DNA of 64,000 bases from Bradyrhizobium sp. Ghvi. Lineage in GTDB: Bacteria > Pseudomonadota > Alphaproteobacteria > Rhizobiales > Xanthobacteraceae. How positions within the stretch are numbered: the first letter of the stretch is position 1; each line of letters starts with the position of its first letter. Below the pieces are notes generated by a model. It was not told the DNA's origin. It ran no database searches and worked only from the letters and a program-made list of their open reading frames with translations. The DNA lies in the NCBI RefSeq assembly GCF_900115265.1, contig NZ_FOVU01000013.1, forward strand, positions 62,001 through 126,000, written 5' to 3'. Shown here piece after piece: positions 1 through 7,691 of this stretch. The translations under genes were made by a program, and so were the position numbers.

Positions 1-60
1 GAAGAGATCCGACGCGATCCCAAGGTCAAGGAAGCCTATCTCGGCGAGGAAGCGCACTGA
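1..60 (+). CDS. ABC transporter ATP-binding protein, C-terminal end only (LivG-like)
   Basis: Only the last 19 codons are present, read in frame from base 1 to a TGA at 58-60. They end in EAYLGEEAH, which resembles the usual VREAYLG(E) tail of LivG-family ATPases. The stop shares one base with the ATG of the next gene, an LivF homologue, so the two form an operon that continues upstream of the window. The family is inferred from the tail and from the neighbour. Confidence 0.6.
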   Translation, partial: EEIRRDPKVKEAYLGEEAH

Positions 61-755
61 TGCTCGAGGTCAGGGATCTCCACGCCTATTACGGCAAGAG
101 CCACATCCTCCAGGGCGTCGATCTCGACGTCGCCGCGGGCGAGGTCGTGAGCCTGCTCGGGCGCAACGGCGTCGGGCGATCCACCACCGTCAAGGCGATC
201 ATGGGCGAGGTGGCCCCGCAGGGCACGATCCGCTTCAAGGGCAAGGACATCGCGGGCCTGCCGAGCTACAAGATCGCGCGCCTCGGCCTCGGCTACGTGC
301 CTGAACATCGCGACATCTTCCCGAGCCTGACGGTGCGGCAGAATCTGCTGCTCGGGATCAAGGACACGCGCCGTCCCGGCAAGTGGCGCCTCCAGGACAT
401 GCTCGACATGTTCCCCAATCTCGCCGCGCGCGCCGACACGGCTGCCGGCGTGCTGTCCGGCGGCGAGAAGCAGATGCTCACGACCTGCCGGACGCTGATG
501 GGCGATCCCGATCTGATCATGATCGACGAGCCGACCGAAGGGCTGGCGCCGCTGATCGTGCAGCAGGTCGGCGACCTCATCGCCCGGATTGCGGAAGCCG
601 GCGTCGCCATTCTCCTCGTCGAGCAAAAGCTATCGATCGCGATGCGTATCTCCAAGCGCGTCTACATCATGGGGCATGGCCGCGTCGTGTTCGAAGGCAC
701 GCCTGATGATCTCAAGGCCAACGCCGCCGTTCGGCAGGAATGGCTCGAGGTCTGA
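60..755 (+). CDS. livF: Branched-chain amino acid type ABC transporter ATP-binding protein (LivF family)
   Basis: A 231-residue cytoplasmic ATPase of an import ABC transporter for branched-chain amino acids or related amides. Visible motifs are a Walker A region GRNGVGRST near residues 34-42, signature LSGGEKQML near 137-145, Walker B LIMIDEPTEGLAP, and a switch region ILLVEQ. Length is normal for LivF. The Walker A lysine is replaced by arginine (codon CGA), which is unusual for an ATPase of this family. The start ATG overlaps the preceding stop by one base, so translation is coupled. The permeases and binding protein must lie upstream of the window. The real substrate cannot be read from sequence. 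Confidence 0.85.
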   Translation: MLEVRDLHAYYGKSHILQGVDLDVAAGEVVSLLGRNGVGRSTTVKAIMGEVAPQGTIRFKGKDIAGLPSYKIARLGLGYVPEHRDIFPSLTVRQNLLLGIKDTRRPGKWRLQDMLDMFPNLAARADTAAGVLSGGEKQMLTTCRTLMGDPDLIMIDEPTEGLAPLIVQQVGDLIARIAEAGVAILLVEQKLSIAMRISKRVYIMGHGRVVFEGTPDDLKANAAVRQEWLEV

Positions 756-1040
756 GCACTGACCCAGCGCAGCGGCGCCTGAGTCAAGCAATTCTCTGTG
801 ATTCGGGTCACACCCGTGCCGCCTTTTAAGGGGCGGGCATTCTGCCACAGCCTGCCGCCACGTCCGCACCAGCCTCGGCTGCGAGCCGCCCTTCCGCCTG
901 CGCGGACGTCGTAATTGAGTGTTTCGTCGGTGGAACGGACCCAATATCGCCGGAAACGGAACAGATGGTGGCTGCGAATTCTTAATCCAAATATCGCAAT
1001 CTGACCGATCGAAAGTGCGGACAGGCAATCGGGGAATGGC

Positions 1041-2603
1041 ATGAAAGACCTGATGACGACGGCGCAATCCAATGGAGCGATGCGGCGTTGGGGGCTTCCC
1101 GGAATTGCGATGTTCGCGGCAGCGCTTGCGCTGACCACACTTACCCCGGGCGCCATGGCGGCGAAGCAGCCGCGCCAGACCGCCGAGGCGGTAGCGCCGC
1201 GCGAGGCCGGCGAGCCGATCATGGCGATCGTCTCGATCAAGAGCCAAAAGGTCACGTTCTACGATTCCGAGGGCTGGATCCTGCGAGCGCCTGTCTCGAC
1301 CGGCACGACCGGTCGCGAGACGCCAGCCGGTGTCTTTGCAGTGATCGAGAAGGACAAGGACCACCATTCCTCAATGTATGACGATGCCTGGATGCCGAAC
1401 ATGCAGCGTATCACCTGGAACGGGATCGCGCTGCATGGCGGACCGCTGCCGGGCTACGCGGCCTCGCATGGCTGCGTGCGCATGCCGTTCGGCTTCGCCG
1501 AGAACCTGTTCGACAAGACCAATATCGGCATGCGGGTGATCATCTCGCCGAACGACGCGGCTCCGGTCGATTTCTCGCATCCCTCGCTGTTCGTCCCGAG
1601 CAGGGAGGCTCTTGCGGCGGCGCCTGCCCGTGCCGACAAGCTGTCCGCCGAGGCGGAGGAGGTCGTGAAAGCGGCTGATGACGCCAAGAAGGCTGCAGCG
1701 GCGGCGGCGAAAGATGCGCAATCAATCCCGGCCCTGCTGCGCAAGCTCGAGCAGCAGAAGACCCGCGCCGATGCCGAGAACGCCTATGCGGACAAGCTGG
1801 TCGCGAATGCAAAGAGCGATCAGGCCAAGGCAAAGGCCGACGAACTGAAACAGAAGGCCGCGACCAAGGCCGCTGACGCGGCAACCCAGCTCGACGCCGC
1901 CAAGGCCGCGGCGCAGCCCAAGCGCGACGCGGTTGCCGCGACGAAGGAGGCGGCCAGGATCGCTGCGGCCAAGAAGGCCGATGCGGTGAAGGCTGCGACG
2001 GACGCAAAGCTCGCGCTCGAACCGGTCTCGGTCTACATCAGCCGCGCGACGCAAAAGCTCTACGTGCGCCGCAATACGCACAAACCCGCGCCGGACGGCG
2101 GCGGCGAGGTGTTCGACACCAGCATCGAGGTTCCCGTCACCATCCGCAATCCCGACCAGCCGATCGGCACGCACATCTTCACGGCCATGGCCAGGACCGA
2201 CACGGGCCTGCGCTGGAGCGTCGTCAGCATCGACGAGGGGGACGATGCCAAGGACGCGCTCGATCGCATCACCATCCCGCAGGAGGTGTGGGATCGCATC
2301 GCACCGACCGCATTGCCGCGCTCGTCGATCATCGTCTCCGACGAGCCCTTGAGCGCCGAGACCAATTACCGCACCGAGTTCGTCGCGGTCCTGAGCAACC
2401 AGCCCCAGGGCGGCTTCATCACCCGCAAGCCGACGGCCCCGATGGCAATTGCCAGCGACGATGGCTGGGATAACGGCGGCAACGGCTTCGGCCTCTTCTT
2501 CCAGCCACGCGATCCCTATGTGCAACCGGCCAATCCGCGTCGGCGCGGCGGCCAATATCAGTACTACCAATCGACGCAGCCGATGCAGCGGGGCTTCTGG
2601 TAA
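1041..2603 (+). CDS. L,D-transpeptidase (YkuD family) with long alanine-rich coiled coil
   Basis: A 520-residue exported cell-wall enzyme that would form 3-3 peptidoglycan cross-links or attach proteins to peptidoglycan. Residues about 14-41 form a signal peptide ending in AMA. A YkuD domain spans about 60-170, with LHGG at 121-124 and the catalytic SHGCVRMP motif with Cys135. Residues about 190-330 are an Ala/Lys/Asp-rich coiled coil that could reach across the periplasm. Residues about 335-460 look like a second, degenerate YkuD-like fold that lacks the SHGC motif. The gene stands alone and converges on the methyltransferase gene. A start 12 bases later (MTTAQ) is possible. Confidence 0.85.
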   Translation: MKDLMTTAQSNGAMRRWGLPGIAMFAAALALTTLTPGAMAAKQPRQTAEAVAPREAGEPIMAIVSIKSQKVTFYDSEGWILRAPVSTGTTGRETPAGVFAVIEKDKDHHSSMYDDAWMPNMQRITWNGIALHGGPLPGYAASHGCVRMPFGFAENLFDKTNIGMRVIISPNDAAPVDFSHPSLFVPSREALAAAPARADKLSAEAEEVVKAADDAKKAAAAAAKDAQSIPALLRKLEQQKTRADAENAYADKLVANAKSDQAKAKADELKQKAATKAADAATQLDAAKAAAQPKRDAVAATKEAARIAAAKKADAVKAATDAKLALEPVSVYISRATQKLYVRRNTHKPAPDGGGEVFDTSIEVPVTIRNPDQPIGTHIFTAMARTDTGLRWSVVSIDEGDDAKDALDRITIPQEVWDRIAPTALPRSSIIVSDEPLSAETNYRTEFVAVLSNQPQGGFITRKPTAPMAIASDDGWDNGGNGFGLFFQPRDPYVQPANPRRRGGQYQYYQSTQPMQRGFW

Positions 2604-2634
2604 CGCGTGAAGCCGGAGCGTAGCGCCTCCGCGG

Positions 2635-3447
2635 TTATGGCCGGGCCGTGATCACCAGCGCCTGAATCTTGGCTTCGATCGGCCCCGAGCCGTGGCATTT
2701 GCTGATCGCCTCGGCGACGGCCTCCGTTGCGGCCTCGAGCTTGCTCGCATCCCTGGCTTCGATTTCGCCGCGCAGCGGCGTTCCCTGGCAGTACGCGATC
2801 GCCACGTACTCGGCCGAGGGCGCGCGGCTCATTGCCGACTTGGTTTCGATCGAGATGTCCTTGAAGCCCGCGCGTTCCAGATCGGCCTTGATGACGGCCT
2901 TGTCGTGATAGCCGTGCGGCGTACGCGCCATGAAGAGCGGTGGATTGTCAGGAAACATCTTGCCGAGCGCGACAGTCGCGTCGTCCGCGAACACATTGTC
3001 CTCGATACGGTCCCAGACGCTGAACAGGTAAGTGCCGCCAGGTTTTAATACCCGCTTCGCCTCGGCGTAGCCTTTGCTGCGATCCGGAAAGAACATCGCG
3101 CCGAACTGGCAGCAGACGACGTCGAACGTGGAATCGCCGAAGGGTAGCGCCAGCGCGTCCGCCTGACGCCAGGTCATGCGGGGATCCTCACCCTGACGCT
3201 GCTTGGCGACTGCGAGCATCGGCTCGTTGAGGTCGGTCGCGACATAGCGGACGTCAGGAGGCAGCTGCGCCGCCACGGCTCTGGCGACGGCGCCGGTGCC
3301 GGCCGCGATCTCGAGCAGGTCCGAGGGCGACAGCGCGGCAATGCGCCTCGCAAGGTCGTCGGCATAGACGGAGAAGATCAACGGGACCAGATATTCGTCG
3401 TAGAGCTTCGGGACGGAGCCGGCGAAAACCTTGTCAGTCGCAGACAT
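2635..3447 (-). CDS. Class I SAM-dependent methyltransferase
   Basis: A 270-residue soluble protein with a Rossmann methyltransferase domain. Motif I is LLEIAAGTGAVAR near residues 44-56, followed by an acidic strand-2 residue in VATDLNEPML and a post-motif DVVCCQFGAMFFPD. This resembles the UbiE/Methyltransf_11 group. Nothing in the sequence fixes the methyl acceptor. It converges on the L,D-transpeptidase gene with a 31-base gap and lies upstream of the VOC gene on the same strand only in the reverse sense, 100 bases away, so a shared transcript with the VOC gene is possible. Confidence 0.8.
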   Translation of the reverse strand: MSATDKVFAGSVPKLYDEYLVPLIFSVYADDLARRIAALSPSDLLEIAAGTGAVARAVAAQLPPDVRYVATDLNEPMLAVAKQRQGEDPRMTWRQADALALPFGDSTFDVVCCQFGAMFFPDRSKGYAEAKRVLKPGGTYLFSVWDRIEDNVFADDATVALGKMFPDNPPLFMARTPHGYHDKAVIKADLERAGFKDISIETKSAMSRAPSAEYVAIAYCQGTPLRGEIEARDASKLEAATEAVAEAISKCHGSGPIEAKIQALVITARP

Positions 3448-3547
3448 GCTTGCCTCGCTGAACTCTGGGACGGGATGGAATACGCTATCACGGATCGTTC
3501 CGCCCGCAACGGCGTGGCTTTTCCTGACGCCCGCTGAGGCAAGGAGC

Positions 3548-4087
3548 CTAGGATTTCGCGCCGCCGACCTCGCGGATCGGCCGCGTACCGTCCCAGTTCG
3601 AGGCCGCCAGCCTGACTTTCTCGAAGAACGGGCCCTTGGAGCCGCTGATGTCGGAGATCTCGACGATCGTGCCCGGATGCGCCTGCGTGTCGAAATAGGC
3701 GAAGCGTCCCTTGTCGCCGCCGATCTGGCCTTCGTGCCCGATCCTGTAGCCGAGTCCGATCGCCTTGTCGTACAGCGCCTGGTAGTCGTGGCTCCAATAG
3801 GACATATGCTGGAGGCCTTCGTGACCGGCGTCCAGAAACTCCTTGTACAGCGAGGGCGCGTCGTTGCGCTGCTGGATCAGCTCGATCTGGAGATCGCCGG
3901 AATTGGCCAGTGCAATGCTCATCTCGACCGCAGAATCCTGGCCGCGATGACGAAACCAGTCGGTCTTGGCGTGCTCCATGTAGTACCAGGGGCCGACACC
4001 CATCACCTCGATCCAGTGCGTCATCGCGGCGTGGATGTCGCGCACCACATATCCGTTCTGGCGCACTGCGCCGAAGATGCGGCTCAT
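3548..4087 (-). CDS. VOC (glyoxalase/bleomycin resistance) superfamily protein
   Basis: A 179-residue protein whose start reads GAVRQNGYVVRDIHAAM, typical of glyoxalase-fold enzymes whose first strand carries metal ligands. A second half repeats the fold near HEGLQHMSYW and ends with GTIVEISDI, which supplies the usual C-terminal glutamate ligand. Members act as isomerases, lyases or dioxygenases on small carbonyl or aromatic compounds. It is transcribed divergently from a carboxymuconolactone decarboxylase family gene, with a palindromic operator between them, so both probably answer to one TetR-type regulator. The substrate is unknown. Confidence 0.75.
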   Translation of the reverse strand: MSRIFGAVRQNGYVVRDIHAAMTHWIEVMGVGPWYYMEHAKTDWFRHRGQDSAVEMSIALANSGDLQIELIQQRNDAPSLYKEFLDAGHEGLQHMSYWSHDYQALYDKAIGLGYRIGHEGQIGGDKGRFAYFDTQAHPGTIVEISDISGSKGPFFEKVRLAASNWDGTRPIREVGGAKS

Positions 4088-4138
4088 GCCCGCGCTCCTG
4101 TTGTCGACCCGCTGACTTGACCTCGATCGTCGCTGCGG

Positions 4139-4169
4139 TTGACTAGCGAAACGATCGGTCGTTAGTCAA
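4139..4169. promoter_or_regulatory. TetR-type palindromic operator in a divergent promoter region
   Basis: The 31-base site starts TTGACTA and ends TAGTCAA, with matching CGA and TCG inside each arm, giving ten paired bases per arm with one mismatch. Size and style fit TetR-family operators. It lies between the divergent genes at 4087 and 4202. No tetR gene is present in the window, so the regulator is encoded elsewhere. Confidence 0.6.
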
Positions 4170-4201
4170 CAGTCATGGCTGTCCACCCAAGGGAGAGAAC
4201 C

Positions 4202-4753
4202 GTGGCAAGGCTGCCCCTCATTGATCCGGAGACGACGAGCGGCGATATCCGCGCCTCGTTCGACCGGATGCCGGTCAAGCTCAACATCTTTCGCATGATG
4301 GCGCATGCGCAGGCCAACATGATTCCGGCGATGCGGCTCGGTAGTTCGATCCTGCACAAGCAGAAGCTCAGCGCGGTCAACCGTGAGCTATTGATCTTGC
4401 AGGCCGCCCAGTTGGAGGGCGGTGCCTATGAATGGCGCCAGCACGTGCCGATCGCTCTCGGTGTCGGCTGTACGCAAGCTCAGGTCGATGCGGTGGAGTG
4501 CGGCGATTATGATGCCGCCGCCTTCAGCGAAGCCGAACGCGCCCTGCTGAAGTTCGGCCGCGAGGTGGTCGAGAACGTTCGCGTGCCCGATGCAATCTTC
4601 GCGGCCGCTCGCGCACATTTCAGCGACCAGGAGATCGTCGAATCCATCGTTGCACTCGGCTTCTACATGATGATGGCGCGCGTCACCGAAGCGACCGAAA
4701 CCGATCTCGATCCCGCAGCCGGCATGAAGGTCTATGAGGGCGGCAGGAAGTAG
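4202..4753 (+). CDS. Carboxymuconolactone decarboxylase (AhpD-like) family protein
   Basis: A 183-residue helical protein of the CMD/AhpD fold. It carries REL..LQAAQLEGGAYEWRQHVPIA followed by the helix GFYMMMARVTEA. The usual CxxC redox pair of AhpD is absent at the expected position (EGGAYEWRQH), so a peroxidase role is unlikely and a decarboxylase-like or binding role is more plausible. The GTG start is chosen because AGGGAGAG lies 5-12 bases upstream; an ATG at 4175 has no such site. It is divergent from the VOC gene across a TetR-like operator. Confidence 0.75.
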   Translation: MARLPLIDPETTSGDIRASFDRMPVKLNIFRMMAHAQANMIPAMRLGSSILHKQKLSAVNRELLILQAAQLEGGAYEWRQHVPIALGVGCTQAQVDAVECGDYDAAAFSEAERALLKFGREVVENVRVPDAIFAAARAHFSDQEIVESIVALGFYMMMARVTEATETDLDPAAGMKVYEGGRK

Positions 4754-4836
4754 ACGGCTGAGATGACCGACACCGAGAAGCAAGCCCGATTGGCAACAGC
4801 CGTGCGATGAGCATCCTTTGCGCGCGCCGCACGCGC

Positions 4837-5346
4837 TCAGGGCTGGCGTGCGGGCGCCCGGCCGATCAGATGGTCGAGAGAGAGGCGTCCCGGTCCGTAG
4901 GCCATGATGCCGAGGGCCATCGCCGCCCAGGTGATATGCACCGGCCAGCCGTCTGGCACGGTGAGCTCGACGATGACAGTCATGAACAGCAGCCCAAGCG
5001 CGGCGAACCGCGTGCCGAGGCCGAGAACAAGCAGGATCGGAAACATGATCTCGCCGCAGCCCGACAGGAAGGCCATCACCGCCGGCGCGGGATAATGATA
5101 GGGGCCGCCGGGCAGGTGCAGCATGAACTCGTCGGTGAACAGCGTCACGGCGGTGGCGTTCAGCTTGAGAAAGCCGCCCCATTTCAGGATGCCGGAGCGC
5201 CAGAACGGTACCGCCAGGGCCACGCGCAACACGAGCTGAACCAGCGGGGGGACGGCGATCATCTGCACCAGATGACTGGCCTTGTCGACCAGAAGCCCGA
5301 GCGACGGCAGGCTTCCATCGGCCGACATGCGTTGCTCCGTGATCAT
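4837..5346 (-). CDS. DoxX family membrane protein of the bufferin operon
   Basis: A 169-residue inner-membrane protein with four predicted helices, including QLVLRVALAVPFWRSGILKW and VMAFLSGCGEIMFPILLVLG. RSGILKW near the first helix is typical of DoxX proteins. Its ATG overlaps the stop of the DUF2063 gene by four bases (ATGA), so it is the last gene of the bufferin operon. DoxX genes are frequent partners of DUF692/DUF2063 genes. They may supply electrons or help maturation at the membrane, but this is inference. Confidence 0.85.
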   Translation of the reverse strand: MITEQRMSADGSLPSLGLLVDKASHLVQMIAVPPLVQLVLRVALAVPFWRSGILKWGGFLKLNATAVTLFTDEFMLHLPGGPYHYPAPAVMAFLSGCGEIMFPILLVLGLGTRFAALGLLFMTVIVELTVPDGWPVHITWAAMALGIMAYGPGRLSLDHLIGRAPARQP

Positions 5347-6125
5347 CGTGCGTCTCCGAAATCAATTGACATGAATGCGCCGGCCTCGATCAGGCCGGCT
5401 ATGTTGGTGGGAATGTCGAACTCGGCGGATGCCTCGAGCGCAGCTGTTGTGGCCTCGCCGAGCGGCCGTCCCTGGATCAGGCAGGTCGCGAAGACTGCGC
5501 CACCGGGAGGCAAATGCCGCACGATCACATCGAACTCCGGGCGCGTGATCAGGGCGTCTTCCGGCGCCGAGGCGTCGATACGGCCCCCGGGCGCACCGTC
5601 GCGGTTGGCGGCAAAAATCGTCACCGCCGCGAAGTCCGAGCGCACGATTTGCGTTGCCGGGTGCGGCGTGAAAACGAGATCGGCCAATCGTTCCGGCTCA
5701 ACAGCGGCGAGCTCCGCCGGCGCCAGCGGCGCTGCGTCGCGGGCGTGGTAGGCGTCGAGCCAGGCCCGCTCGATGCGCGCGACGTCGGCGAGCCAGGGCA
5801 TGGTCTGCGCGTGCTGATACTCGGCAATGAAGCCGGGAAAGCCGCGGCCGTATTCGAACAGCAGCGGTGAGGTCGGCGGGGTGCTACGAACATAAAAACG
5901 CGCCATGGCCCGGAAAAAATCCGGACCGGTGATGCGCTGCACCGCCGGATAGATTGCGGCGAGCGCGTCGATCAAGCTCACCGTAACGTTGTTGCGGTAG
6001 ACATCGTAGCGCTTGCCGGCCGCCTTGCCGTGCGGGCCAGTCACGATCCCGGGTGTGGTCCGTGCCGGGTCCAGCAGTGCTGGCGCGAAAGCCGCGGAAA
6101 AGGACGGGGTCGGCTCATGCAGCAT
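5343..6125 (-). CDS. bufC: DUF2063 (HvfC/BufC) family maturation partner
   Basis: A 260-residue protein of the DUF2063 family, recognised by the N-terminal helical domain with GKAAGKRYDVYRNNVTVSL and the following YPAVQRITGPDFFRAMARFY. In bufferin and related copper-peptide systems this protein works with the DUF692 enzyme and helps recognise the precursor peptide. The start ATG overlaps the end of the DUF692 gene by eleven bases, and its stop overlaps the DoxX start, so the four genes are translationally coupled. The upstream in-frame sequence belongs to the overlapping DUF692 gene, which rules out a longer start. Confidence 0.85.
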   Translation of the reverse strand: MLHEPTPSFSAAFAPALLDPARTTPGIVTGPHGKAAGKRYDVYRNNVTVSLIDALAAIYPAVQRITGPDFFRAMARFYVRSTPPTSPLLFEYGRGFPGFIAEYQHAQTMPWLADVARIERAWLDAYHARDAAPLAPAELAAVEPERLADLVFTPHPATQIVRSDFAAVTIFAANRDGAPGGRIDASAPEDALITRPEFDVIVRHLPPGGAVFATCLIQGRPLGEATTAALEASAEFDIPTNIAGLIEAGAFMSIDFGDAR

Positions 6126-7029
6126 GACGTTCTCCCGCCCATGCGGCCGGACCGTAGCGATCGAGGATCTCCTGCGCGGCGGCAGCCTCCGCCTGCAGGA
6201 CCGGCCAGTCCGGAATTTTGCCGTCCCATTCGACCAGCGTCGGCACGCCGCCGCAGCGTTCGATGACGATCTCGTAAAGCTTCCACACGGCATCCGCGAC
6301 CGGGCGGTCATGGCTGTCGATCAGGAGCAGATCGCCCTCGTCGTCGACCTGCTCGGCGTGACCGGCGAGATGGATTTCCCCGACACGCGCGAGCGGAAAG
6401 TCGGAAAGATAGTCCAGCGCGGAAAATCCGTGGTTGGTTGCCGAGACGAACACGTTGTTGATGTCGAGCAGCAGGCCGCATCCGGTCCGCGCGGCGACGC
6501 TGCGGATGAAATCGGTCTCGCTCATCGTCGTTTCGGCGAAAGCAAGGTAGGTCGACGGATTTTCGAGGAGGATCGGACGCCGGATCGCCTCCTGCATCTG
6601 GTCGACGTGATCGCAGACATGCCGCAGCGTCGTCTCTGTATAGGGCAGCGGCAGCAGGTCGTTGAAGAAGCTCGTCTCATGCGTCGACCACGCGAGATGT
6701 TCTGAGACGATTGACGGCTGGTAGCGTGCGACGAGGCCGCGGAAACGCGCCAGATGCGCCTTGTCCAGTGGCTGCGGTCCGCCGATCGACATGCACACGC
6801 CATGCAGCGAAAGCGGGTGATCGCGGCGGATCGCCTCCAGCGCGCGATGCGGCGGTCCGCCCGCGCCCATGTAGTTCTCGGCGTGAACCTCGAAGAAACT
6901 GCGTTGCGGGTCGGCGCTCAGGATTGCCGGAAGATGTTCAGGCTTGAAGCTCGTCCCGGCAATGCCGCCGATCGGGTTGGAATAGCGGAGTGGCAGTGCA
7001 GACGCGCCTGGCGCGATTGCCGTCGTCAT
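6115..7029 (-). CDS. bufB: DUF692 multinuclear non-haem iron oxidase (MNIO, BufB/HvfB)
   Basis: A 304-residue cytoplasmic enzyme of the MNIO family with a TIM-barrel fold. Features are GIAGTSFKPEHLPAIL, FFEVHAENYMGAGG, SLHGVCMSIGG, SEHLAW, LLENPSTY, LLLDINNVFVSATNHG and EIHLAGHA, which provide the His/Glu/Asp iron ligands. Family members modify cysteines of a partner peptide, for example to thiooxazoles. GGAGAG lies 7-12 bases before the ATG. The next gene upstream encodes the DUF2282 precursor, its expected substrate. Confidence 0.92.
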   Translation of the reverse strand: MTTAIAPGASALPLRYSNPIGGIAGTSFKPEHLPAILSADPQRSFFEVHAENYMGAGGPPHRALEAIRRDHPLSLHGVCMSIGGPQPLDKAHLARFRGLVARYQPSIVSEHLAWSTHETSFFNDLLPLPYTETTLRHVCDHVDQMQEAIRRPILLENPSTYLAFAETTMSETDFIRSVAARTGCGLLLDINNVFVSATNHGFSALDYLSDFPLARVGEIHLAGHAEQVDDEGDLLLIDSHDRPVADAVWKLYEIVIERCGGVPTLVEWDGKIPDWPVLQAEAAAAQEILDRYGPAAWAGERHAA

Positions 7030-7075
7030 GATGTCTCTCCGCCGTTCCCTGTTGCGATGGTTGCGACGCCGCGCG

Positions 7076-7381
7076 TCAGACCGGCTTGAGCGAGCCCTTC
7101 TTGCCGTTCGGCAGGTCGATGTTGGTGCAGGTGCCGCCTTGCACGAATTTCCAGGCATTGCCCTGGAAATCGACGGTCGAGGTGCCCTGGCAGGTCGTGC
7201 CCGGCCCGGCGGCACAATCGTTCTGGCCCTTCAGCGCAACGCCGAAGCACTTCTCTTTCTTGGCGGCGACGGCCGCGTCGGCCTCGGCCTTGGTCAGCGG
7301 ACCGGCGGCAGCGAGGGTCGCGAGCGCGGTGGACATGGCGCCGGCAAGCGCGAGCGTGGTGACGGCGTATTTGGCAGACAT
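7076..7381 (-). CDS. bufA1: Bufferin precursor, DUF2282 family (BufA1)
   Basis: A 101-residue exported peptide. Residues 1-26 form a signal peptide ending near ATLAAAG, longer than usual leader peptides and typical of bufferins. Four cysteines lie in KEKCFG, QNDCAAGPG, TTCQG and GGTCTN. The middle two sit in the family's modification region, NDCAAGPGTTC. After modification by the DUF692 enzyme the exported product is expected to bind copper in the periplasm. It is the first gene of the operon, behind a SigF-like promoter, and GGAG precedes the ATG. Copper binding is known for the family; here it is inferred. Confidence 0.9.
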   Translation of the reverse strand: MSAKYAVTTLALAGAMSTALATLAAAGPLTKAEADAAVAAKKEKCFGVALKGQNDCAAGPGTTCQGTSTVDFQGNAWKFVQGGTCTNIDLPNGKKGSLKPV

Positions 7382-7432
7382 CGGAGTTCTCCTTCGAGAT
7401 GAATCGCCGGGCGGGCGACAAGCGCATGGTCT

Positions 7433-7460
7433 CGTTCGCTTCGTACGCAGGTCGCGTTAC
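7433..7460 (-). promoter_or_regulatory. SigF-type ECF promoter of the bufferin operon
   Basis: On the minus strand GTAACG (7455-7460) is followed after exactly 16 bases by CGAACG (7433-7438). This matches the GTAACC-N16-CGAA pattern known for Caulobacter SigF, which controls related DUF2282/DUF692 operons under heavy-metal stress. It lies 52 bases before the bufA1 start. No SigF or NrsF gene is in the window. Confidence 0.6.
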
Positions 7461-7470
7461 CGCGGAGATG

Positions 7471-7486
7471 CTCACGAATCCGTGAG
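7471..7486. promoter_or_regulatory. Short perfect inverted repeat upstream of the SigF-like promoter
   Basis: CTCACG-AATC-CGTGAG is a six-base perfect inverted repeat ten bases upstream of the promoter's -35 element. It could be a regulator site or chance. It is the only clear symmetric element in the 310 bases between the bufferin operon and the cyclase gene. Confidence 0.25.
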
Positions 7487-7691
7487 ACCGATTGGGTCGA
7501 GCGCACCGCTGGTGCGCTTGGGCCGGCATTAACCGTCAGGCAACGGCGCAAATCCAATGCCTTGGCTCTATCGAGACGTTAGCCGCAGGGCATTGGCGAG
7601 GAGACAGCGTGCCTGTCAGACGTAACGAATGACGACTGGCGACGTAGAGCGGTGTCAGGGGATAGTGCAGCCTGCGAGACCGAGAACAGCG

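Noticed and set aside
2608..2634. Possible terminator hairpin GGAGCG/CGCCTCC
   Set aside because: The arms pair imperfectly and no U tract follows.
4763..4810. 15-codon frame ATG ACC GAC after the CMD gene
   Set aside because: Too short, with no ribosome site or family feature; it overlaps the end of the next gene region.
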